Of a stretch of DNA of 64,000 bases, positions 57,003 through 64,000 are shown one piece after another (position 1 is the stretch's first letter; each line of letters begins with the position of its first letter). The position numbers were made by a program, and so were the translations under genes. The DNA is from Chelydra serpentina. Its lineage: Eukaryota; Chordata; Testudines; Chelydridae. The notes below the pieces were generated by a model, which saw only the letters and a list, made by a program, of their open reading frames with translations, had not been told where the DNA came from and ran no database searches. Location of the stretch: NCBI GenBank assembly GCA_037349315.1, contig JBAIAC010000004.1, positions 38,505,001 through 38,569,000 on the forward strand. Direction: 5' to 3'.

Positions 57003-58151
57003 TGTAAGGGGACTGTTATCCCCTTACTAACATTCAGAGCTCCCAGTACCAAAAGGGAAAGGGTCAATGGGACTGACAGTCCCCAGGGGCAATGGGGAGA
57101 GGCCAATACTCCAGGTCAGCTCTGATTGACAGGGTGGGCAGGCGAATCAGGGAGTCAGGAGGTCAGGGTGGATCCCGTCCTCCCTGTGAGCTGCAGTTGC
57201 CTGAGTCAGAGTGAGTGAGGTTGAGCTGGGCCAGATCTGGAGGGGCCAGAAAAGCAGCCCAGTGAGACAGACCTGCCCTGGGAGCAGAGGTGCAGCCCAG
57301 AGAGACAGACCTGCCCTGGGGGGAGAAGCTGCAGCAGCCCGAGCCAGAAGGGCCAGGGCAGCAGCCGTGCAGAGGCAGAGGAGCTGAGGCAGAGGGTGGA
57401 GCTGGGGCTGAAGCAGTCCGGAGCCGGTTGCGGTGAGCAGCTGGGGAGAGCGAGGGGGACCCTGGGCAGTGGGCCCAACACAGGGAGAGGCCTCAGCCAA
57501 GAGGCCCTGCAGGCCAGACTTGCAGGGGGATCTAAACCCCGACAGGGCGGGGGCGACGCTGGGAAGAAGGGTCCTGCCACCCAGAGCCTGCGAGCGTGTG
57601 GCCACCGCCGGAGCAAGTTTCCAAACCACAGCGTCCCTGCAGCACAGCCAGGGCCTGAGAAGGAGCCTGGGACTTACACAGGAACAGACTGAACTGCCCT
57701 GACATTTCAGAGACACTGTTGTGATGTTCCCTGCCACAGATCGGGGGGATGTGTTTTCATTAGCCTTTCCCATTTTTCCTTATTCCTGTTAAAAAATTAA
57801 TTGTTAATTAAATAATTTGTATTTGCTTTGAATTGTATGCAGTGATCAGTGGGTCAGGGAAGCATCCTGTGCAGAGAGAGTACCCCGGAGTGGGGACACC
57901 CTAGCCCCTGACCTAGGTGACCACAACAAGGTTGGGGGTCGAGCCCCCCCAGGAATCCTGGGCCCAGCCTTGTTGGGGTTACGAGGACTCTGCCAGACAG
58001 GAGAGTGCAAGGGGAGTCCTCGAGGGCAGGGAGGCCTCTGGGTAAAGGAGGTGGGAGCGAGGACTGAGATCCTTCCGCTAGCCCATTTCACTGGGGTAGT
58101 GCAGAGACGAGGAAAGTTCCCCACAATAGCGGGACTATTCCCCCGCTTACA
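57003..58151. mobile_element. GC-rich solo LTR with 4-bp duplication
   Basis: 1149 bases, ends TGTAAGGGG and CGCTTACA, flanked by tgtg on both sides (56999-57002, 58152-58155). TG...CA ends and a short duplication fit an LTR; a 4-bp duplication is common in Gypsy elements. An internal direct repeat around gagacagacctgccctgggg occurs twice (57266-57325). An AT-rich segment near 57790-57825 may hold the polyadenylation region. The 208-residue minus-strand frame at 57147-57773 is a composition artefact, rich in Leu/Pro/Ala without a domain. Confidence 0.75.
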
Positions 58152-58178
58152 TGTGCAAGCAATCTCTGTTTCTGCTCT

Positions 58179-58359
58179 TCATAGAATCATAGAATATCAG
58201 GGTTGGAAGGGACCTTAGGAGGTCATCTAGTCCAACCCCCTGCTCAAAGCAGGACCAATCCCCAATTTTTGCCCCAATTCCCTAAATGGCCCCCTCAAGG
58301 ATTGAACTCACAACCCTGGGTTTAGCAGGCCAATGCTCAAACCACTGAGCTATCCCTTC
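58179..58359 (-). repeat. Cry-type tortoise SINE
   Basis: Third copy. The CR1-like tail keeps tandem repeats (catagaatcatagaatatc on plus) and the head has TAGCTCAGTGGTTTGAGC and GGTTGTGAGTTCAATCC on minus. The best-kept tail of the three. Confidence 0.93.
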
Positions 58360-58775
58360 ACAGCTCCTTAAGAAGTTCACACACAAACTCTTCTTAAAAT
58401 TCAGCAATTTTCCCCACCCCATAGCTGGATTTAACAACATATGCAAAACAGAAGGTCTCAAACCCTATCAAGACTCTATTCCTAGTCTTTTCACTAGAGT
58501 TACTCCTGCCCTTCACTGCCTGGAGTATTTTTCCTGAACACTCAGGGCTCCCTGCTGGAGTCTACTTACTGCCATCAGCCACTTACTGCTTATTTCTCCC
58601 TAAGCATCCTCCTTCTCCACAGCTTCCTGCTGCTCTTTGTAGGAGAATCTTCTTCTCTGTACCTAGCTAGTTCTACTAATTAAACCTCATCTCAGGTGTC
58701 GTGGGCAGGCCTAATTATACAGGGCTGGCCAGCTCCTGACCTCCAGCTTTTATAGAGGCAGTCCACCCCCTTACA
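58360..58775 (-). mobile_element. LTR fragment with TATA box
   Basis: Minus strand starts TGTAAGGGGGTGGACTGCC, has TATAAAAG 22 bases in, and continues through ggagctggccagccctgta and gagaagaagattctcctac. The 3' end is not defined and may be cut by the SINE at 58179-58359. No coding region. Confidence 0.6.
58747..58754 (-). promoter_or_regulatory. TATA box of the LTR
   Basis: TATAAAAG on the minus strand, close to the LTR start, with a purine-rich stretch downstream. Predicted Pol II promoter element of the LTR; activity unknown. Confidence 0.5.
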
Positions 58776-59698
58776 ATGGGAGAAGTTAAAATAGAGAGGT
58801 TAAAGACAAATCCTGCAATGTGATGGATGTAGTCATTATCCACTTCCCCAAAGTCCTTTTAAAGGGGAGCTAAGGGTATTAAAGCTCTACTGAAGGGAAG
58901 CCAGAAATGAGAAACCCAGAAACATCACGTGATCATATTCTAAACAATACTGTGAGTGGTGGCTCACTTTATTTTTTGTATCTAAAGTTCGTTGAACCTG
59001 GTTTGTGGTAAAGTTTAGAGTACCACTGATCCTCTCTCTTCTAACCCAAGTTTGATTCCTGAATAGTACAGGATTTTGAGAAGACTATAACTTCTCTAAA
59101 AGGAAAGTGAAGCTTCCTGTAAATACTGTGCTTTACAAGACCAATTCCACTCATGAATCAGAGTAAATAAGCTAAATGTACTGAAGACGATGAAGTGACA
59201 CCAGTGATGTGTTTAGCTGAATGTCTGTGGGGGAAAAAAAGTCTATTTTTAAAGCTTGTTAATTTTCCAGTTGATTAAGGAGATTTAAATGATTAACTAC
59301 TAGATTTGTTCAAGTTGCAACTTAAAGCTGCCCTTGATATTGCGGAGACTCTTGTCTTCACATAGTTAAACCCTTTCCCTTTTTATTCTCAATCTGTTCC
59401 ACCTTCCACAATGGGACAGAGGATGAATTGGATTCTACTCTAAAGACTGAAACCATCACTTCTAAGAAGTTGCCTTTGTATTTTCATTCTTATTACTATC
59501 TTGCTTTTCCTTTCTCACTAGCGCACTGATTCCAGTGTGACTTTAACAGCCAATTATCATAAATCACTGGAATTGAACATTAATGCTTTCATTGCTTGAA
59601 AGCTGGGATCACAAGCTTGCAGATGGTATACAGAGCTGGTTCTACCTCTGAGCTGGTTCTAGCCCATTTTACTGATATACTAGTAAATGAAATATGCA
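58776..59698. other. No recognisable feature
   Basis: AT-rich, no supported feature. Confidence 0.45.
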
Positions 59699-59935
59699 TT
59701 AGAACATAAGAACGGCCATACTGGGTCAGACCAAAAGTCTATCTAGCCCAGTATCCTGTCTTCCAACCATTGCCAATGTCAGGTGCTTCAGAGGGAATGA
59801 ACAGAACAGGTAATCAAGTGATCCATCCCCTGTCACCCATTCCCAGCTTTTGGCAAACACTGATTGACCTATCCTCCATGAATGTATCTAGTTCTTTTTT
59901 GAACCCTGTTATATAGTCTTGGCCTTCACAAAATC
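59699..59935 (-). repeat. CR1-type 3' end
   Basis: Starts ttagaacataagaacggcca on plus, which is the inverted CR1-like terminus, then ctgggtcagaccaaaagtct, cccagtatcctgtcttcc and gtgatccatcccctgtc in the familiar order. Related to 55395-55725 in the opposite orientation. Confidence 0.8.
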
Positions 59936-60604
59936 ATTATTGCCAATTTTTAATAGATTTACAATGTGATTAGTGTGACCTGTTAACACTGAAGAAGTTT
60001 CCAGGTACGTCCTATTTTTTTCTCTGGCAATGTAGCCAAAGAAAAAAAAAGCAAGGAAATGATTAATAAAGGAAACTATTAATTAAAAAAAACCCTTCAA
60101 CTATGTAGCATGGTTACTTTCCCTAATGCCACTTTCATCAGCTCAGACACCACAGCGATGGGCATGGCTTGAGAACTTAAATAGAATCCTTTCTCGTCCT
60201 TGGCTTTGGTTTCCACAGCACCTTCATCTGTCATTGACTTAAATGGGAGCAGAGAGTGTGCCATCTGGTCTCAAACTCGACCTGTCTCCTCTCCTCTTGG
60301 AATGCTAATTCACTTAATTCAGTTACCCTTGAAGCCAGCACTATTGACTGGAAGAACAAGAAACAGCAGAGTCTCCCTGTCTGCCTCCATAAAGCCAAGA
60401 TTTGGGGACACATGGCCCTGGAACACTCCTCCCCATCACAATCTAGCAGTACCAGAGAACAAATGTTCCGTAACTACTGTCTCCAATGTATCTCGCTCCT
60501 CTTTTTCCTACCTATTGTTACATTCACTTGTGGCATCTTGTCTTTACATTTTAAGATGTTTGGGGCAGGGATCACGTCTGCTTATGTGCTTGGGTTAAAA
60601 AACA
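59936..60604. other. No gene supported
   Basis: Open frames at 60200-60750 run into the CR1 repeat and share no motif with known proteins. Otherwise unrecognised. Confidence 0.4.
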
Positions 60605-60867
60605 AATTACAAGCCTATTTTAGGAAATATGTGAACAAATTGGAGAGAGTGCAGAGGAGAGCAACAAAAATGTTTAATGGTTTAGAAAACCTGACCTATG
60701 AGGAAAGGTTAAAAAACTGGGCATGCTTAGTATCAGGAACAGAAGACTGAGGGGGGAACCTGATAACAATCTAACAAGTGCGAAAGAGGACAATAATCAA
60801 TTGTTCTCCACCTTCACTGAAGGCAGGACAAGAAGTAATCTGCAGCAAAGGAGATTTAGGTTAGACA

Positions 60868-61148
60868 TAGGGTGACCAGATGGGAAGACCCGAAAATCGG
60901 GACTTCCCACACACAAAAAACAAAAAACGGCTCAACCAAACTTGTTGAGAAAAAAAAAAAGGCTCAACCAAACTTGTTGAGCAAAAAAAAAACCGCTCAA
61001 CCAAACTTGTTGAGCAAAAAAAAACCTCTGCATCCGGAACACGGAAAATCGGGACAAAAGGCGTCCCGACCAGCCATCGGTCGGGACGCGGGACAAATGG
61101 TCGGAGATCGGGACGGTCCCGATTTTATCGGGACGTCTGGTCACCCTA
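60868..61148. mobile_element. hAT MITE, TAGGGTGACCAGA ends, with hairpin array
   Basis: 281 bases. Ends TAGGGTGACCAGA and TCTGGTCACCCTA are identical to the element at 15131-15253. Flanks gttagaca (60860-60867) and gttggaca (61149-61156) are an 8-bp duplication with one change. The interior repeats cgggac/gtcccg words and includes a three-unit hairpin array. Confidence 0.92.
60928..61027. repeat. Tandem hairpin array, three units of about 31-32 bases
   Basis: Each unit is gctcaaccaaacttgttgag plus an A-run of 8-10. Within each unit CTCAAC and GTTGAG can form a 6-bp stem with a 7-base loop (7 bp where gCTCAAC meets GTTGAGc). The units differ by very few bases, so the expansion is recent relative to the host CR1. 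Not seen in the relative at 15131. Confidence 0.9.
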
Positions 61149-61529
61149 GTTGGACATTAGGAAACTTTCTAACTATAAGGATAGGTAAGCAGTGGAATAG
61201 GCCTCCAAGGGAGATTGTGGAATCACAATTATTGGAGGTTTTTAAGAACTGGTTAGACAGACACCTGTTAGGGATGGTCTTGGTATACCTGGTCCTGTCT
61301 CAGAGCAGGGGGATGGAGTAGATGGTCTCCTGAGTTCCCTTCCAACCCTATATTTTTACAATTAAGTTATTGCATTCTGGGCTGTGTGGTTATGAGTTGA
61401 GACAATAATTACCCATTTTCAGCTTACTTTTTATAAAATAAATTATAAAGTATACTCTGTGGTCTTATCCTGAAGGGAGTTTTGTCTGAAAGAGACCTCT
61501 GGGTAGGACTTCTATAGATAACGAGAAAT

Positions 61530-61690
61530 TCTTACCGATTTTAGGGCCAGAAGAGTCTGTTATGATCATCTAGTCTGACCCCTCTGCGTAACAAAGAATT
61601 TCACCCAGTGTTGCCTGAATTGAGTCAATTTGTGCCTGAATTATAGTATATTTTTTATAAATCGTTCAATCATGATTTAGAGGTTCCATG
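61530..61690 (-). repeat. CR1-type 3' end fragment
   Basis: Plus strand reads ttagggccagaagagtctgt, tatgatcatctagtctgacc and aaagaatttcacccagtg, a known CR1 3'-untranslated pattern in inverted orientation. Confidence 0.7.
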
Positions 61691-62889
61691 GTCCCAGTCC
61701 AGCAAATGAAAGAGCACGGGCAGAGACTACTGCACCTACACAGAGCTACATTTACTTCAATGGGGGTCTGCCTGGGTGCAACAGTCCATCTATGTAGTAT
61801 CAGTTACTAGCTCAAAGCCCAAATGATGGAGGATTTACCATATCCTCAGGTAATAGTCAATAACCTTCCTTGTTAAAGTCATATCAAGAGTCAAAGGCTA
61901 GAAATTAAGGTAAGAAAAATGTTTGTCTGCTAGCTTAACGAGCCCTCTAGTGTCATACTGTCTCCTTGTATAGATACTTTATTCAGCATGATCAAGTTGT
62001 CTCAACTTTCTCTTCAGTAATCTAAAAAGATCAAGTTCCTTAAGTCTCTCACTGACCACAAATCAATCTTGTAGACCTCTCTGAATAGTCTCCAAGTTTT
62101 AAATATCTTTAAACTATGGACACACTATTCCAGTTGTGGTCTCACTTGCCATGTACAAATGTAACACCTTCAAATCCTGTCTGATATTTCCCTACTCCAC
62201 ATTCTGTGCAACTTCATTAATGCAATAAGTCACATGGGGATGTATGTAAAGGCAGAATTTCTAGAATTCAAATCTATATGATTCCTACAAGGAAGCAGGG
62301 AGAAATAGAACATATTGTTCAATTTAATGCTGAACAAAACAATGTACTGAACTAATGGTACAGTTAGTTGAAATAATAACCGCTTTTAAATGTTTTCCTT
62401 CCAAACATACAAGAAAATGTTTGAATTTAGATTAAAATGCACTACGTGTGACACCCATAGTAAAGAGACATATGATAGGAACTAAAAATAGCAGAGCTTC
62501 TTTCAACTGTTTGGGATGACATAAAAAGCACAAGTACATTCTAAATAAGTACATATCACTATGCAAATTCTCACTTCATATAGTCACTCTTAATATAGTA
62601 CATCTGAAGACAGGAACAGCAAATTTCATAAACTGGCATTGGGATAGAAAATGTTTTTTAAATTAAAACAAGCATAGGTTTAGTGCACTTGGCACAAAAG
62701 TACACAGGGCCAAATTCTGCCTGCAGTTACACCCCCAGATGGCTCCTTGCATTAAATGGTGTTGCATGAGTGTGAATAAAGTACCTGGGCTACTCCAATA
62801 TTAATTTCATAGATGGAAGACTAAAGAGGCTGCAGAAACCACAGATAGATTTCCAGTAAACCTAGGACAACCATTTACTAAACCAATGT
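61691..62889. other. No gene supported
   Basis: About 61985-62240 contains words (gacctctctgaatagtctcc, ctattccagttgtggtctcac) that suggest further CR1 3'-end debris on the minus strand. Otherwise unrecognised. Confidence 0.4.
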
Positions 62890-63045
62890 GCCCAAATTAA
62901 GAGATACTGTATTCACAGACCTGAAGAAGGGCCTGTGTAAGCTCAAAAGCTCTCTCACCAACAGAGTTTCGTCCAATAAAGATATTACCTCACCCACCTT
63001 CTCTCTCATATCCCAGGACTGACACAGCTACAACACTGCACAGGT
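62890..63045 (+). repeat. Hammerhead-bearing Penelope-type repeat, partial
   Basis: Contains cagacctgaagaagggcctg, tcgtccaataaagatattac, ctcacccaccttctctctc and atcccaggactgacacagc, the same series as in 34874-35335 and 4990-5176. The 3' end ctacaacactgca is kept; the 5' part is missing. Confidence 0.7.
62916..62956 (+). ncRNA. Hammerhead-ribozyme-like relic
   Basis: CAGAC, core CTGAAGA, stem II strands GGGC and GCTC with one mismatch, then AAAA for GAAA, then GCTCTCT with part of the stem I right arm deleted. Inactive by the same core change as 5072 and 35227, plus a short deletion. Confidence 0.45.
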
Positions 63046-63059
63046 ACTGTATAGTCATG

Positions 63060-63835
63060 GTAAACTTGTATTTGTTACACCTTTTGAACCAGAGGGGCCA
63101 AGTTTCTAATCTGCCGGAGGGTGCTCCCCGCCAGCTCTGCCCAAGCCCTGCCTCCACGCCACCCTTTTCCCCAATGCCCCACCCCCACCTCTTCCAGCCC
63201 AGTTCCACCCCCTCCCCCAAGCATGCTGTGCCCTCGCTCCTCCCCTCTCCCTCGCAATGTAGCAGAAAGAGCAATCTCTGGTTCCTTTCTTCAGGAGACT
63301 TGCCCCTGTTTCTGGGACCCATGGGTGGCAGGTGGAGCCCCCCTCTGGGGAGGCTAGCCTTCGGCTCCACCCCTTCCGCCCTCACGCTCCCCATGGCTGG
63401 AGCCCTGAGACCCCCTGCCCCCCCCTCCCCCCGCCCCCCGTGGCCAGAGCCACAAGCTCCCTCTCTGCCCAGAGGAGCCCCGGGCCAGCCGCAGCCCAGA
63501 GCTTCTGCCCCCACCCACCCCCGGCTGGAGGAAAAGCCCTGAACCTCCCCCCATCCCGGAGGAGCCTGGGGCTGGCCGAAGCCATGCTGCACCTCCCTTC
63601 CCCGGACCCAACCCGCCCAGGGGAAAAGTGTCTGTTAGAAGACACTTTTGATATGCCCCATGCAGGTTCTGGGGCAGCTGAGCAGGTGGTAGGGGCCTCC
63701 TCAGCCACCCTCGAACGTGCATGGGGCATAATAAAAGCAAAAACTTTGCTGCCAAACCCCGCAACTGGGGGTCCGGTGGCTGCGGGATCACCGGGGAAGG
63801 CAGAACTTCCCCTGGCCTATTACACCTGCCACCCA
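63060..63835. repeat. GC-rich composite element
   Basis: C-rich low-complexity DNA with internal palindromes: aaaagtgtctgttagaagac followed by acttttg (63624-63650), and gccccatgcaggttctgggg against gtgcatggggc (63656-63728). Base bias gives long open frames on both strands with no recognised domain. Comparable in style to 1226-2040. Ends not fixed. Confidence 0.5.
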
Positions 63836-64000
63836 TGCTAGAACCCTTCCCACTTCCTTCTTTGGGTTACTCCTTTTAGTCCTTACTTAAGCAAGAATTT
63901 CCAGCTCTCCTCTTGGAACTGGATTATATTAGTCCCTCACTTTCTCCTTAAACAGGAGTCTCCCCAGCTCTCTTCTCTGGAGCTGAGTTCAGGATTAGCG
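63836..64000. other. Window end, pyrimidine-rich
   Basis: Plus strand is rich in cttcc/ctctcc words. Could be the start of LTR-like sequence continuing past the window, but nothing can be confirmed. Confidence 0.3.

Larger units (their letters stand above)
60605..61345 (+). repeat. CR1 LINE 3' region split by a hAT MITE
   Basis: 60605-60867 (ttggagagagtgcagaggag, acctgacctatgaggaaagg) and 61149-61345 (gcagtggaataggcctccaa, gatggtctcctgagttccct, tccaaccctatatttttaca) join into one CR1 3' region when the MITE and one 8-bp duplication are removed. Confidence 0.88.

Noticed and set aside
57147..57773. 208-residue minus-strand open frame
   Set aside because: It lies wholly inside a GC-rich LTR, is rich in Leu/Pro/Ala/Ser, has overlapping long frames on both strands and no domain.
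60928..61027. Short regular repeats as a CRISPR array
   Set aside because: Only three units, joined by A-runs and not unique spacers, in a vertebrate MITE.
62990..63841. Open frames of 160-200 residues on both strands
   Set aside because: C-rich low-complexity DNA with palindromes. No conserved motif; both strands open in the same place.

Overview
The window is vertebrate nuclear DNA, most likely from a cryptodiran turtle. The main marker is three copies of a tRNA-derived SINE whose tail matches the 3' end of CR1 LINEs, the layout known as the tortoise Pol III/SINE (Cry family). CR1, L2 and MIR remains, hAT and Harbinger MITEs, LTRs and Penelope-like repeats agree with this. I find no host protein-coding exon, tRNA gene, rRNA gene or CRISPR array. 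Every protein signal I can place belongs to a transposable element, so the window looks intergenic or intronic. Family names are from recognition by eye, without a database search.

Layout. 1-15.8 kb: unrecognised sequence with an L2 remnant (about 4 kb), a Penelope-type fold-back (5 kb), a CR1 reverse-transcriptase remnant (7.4-8.1 kb), MITE remnants, a tRNA-like SINE (11.6 kb) and a CAGGGCC-ended element filled by a G-rich minisatellite (14.4-15.8 kb) that is itself split by a small hAT MITE. 18.5-20.4 kb: two Cry-type SINEs and a tRNA-like SINE. 22.8-26.1 kb: a 3.3 kb hAT transposon with a decayed ZMYM1-like transposase on the minus strand. 27.9-28.3 kb: an old CR1 tail holding a 30-bp hAT relic with a perfect 8-bp target duplication. 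29.7-31.9 kb: a minus-strand non-LTR retrotransposon split by an LTR.

32.3-35.9 kb is a nested stack. A hammerhead-containing repeat is split by a solo LTR, which carries both a hAT MITE and a Penelope-like element with inverted terminal arms and a GIY-YIG endonuclease fragment. A Harbinger MITE sits in the outer repeat, followed by another LTR. 40.65-44.89 kb: a Harbinger MITE split by a 3.9 kb Harbinger element with convergent HARBI1-like transposase and Myb/SANT-like accessory genes, both broken. 45-50.5 kb: C-rich DNA, a fold-back element, CR1 and further MITEs. 53.8-56.8 kb: a fold-back tRNA-headed repeat, MIRs and CR1. 57.0-58.8 kb: a GC-rich solo LTR, a Cry SINE and a second LTR. 59.7-61.7 kb: CR1 tails, one split by a hAT MITE carrying a tandem hairpin array. 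62.9-63.8 kb: a hammerhead-type repeat and a GC-rich element.

The elements work as partners rather than as a host operon. hAT and Harbinger MITEs depend on transposases of the kinds seen here as fossils, and the Cry SINE probably uses CR1 machinery through its shared tail. The strongest unusual signal is five hammerhead-ribozyme-like motifs in two Penelope-type repeat families. All share a self-complementary AGCT in place of a normal stem III, and each has at least one core lesion.
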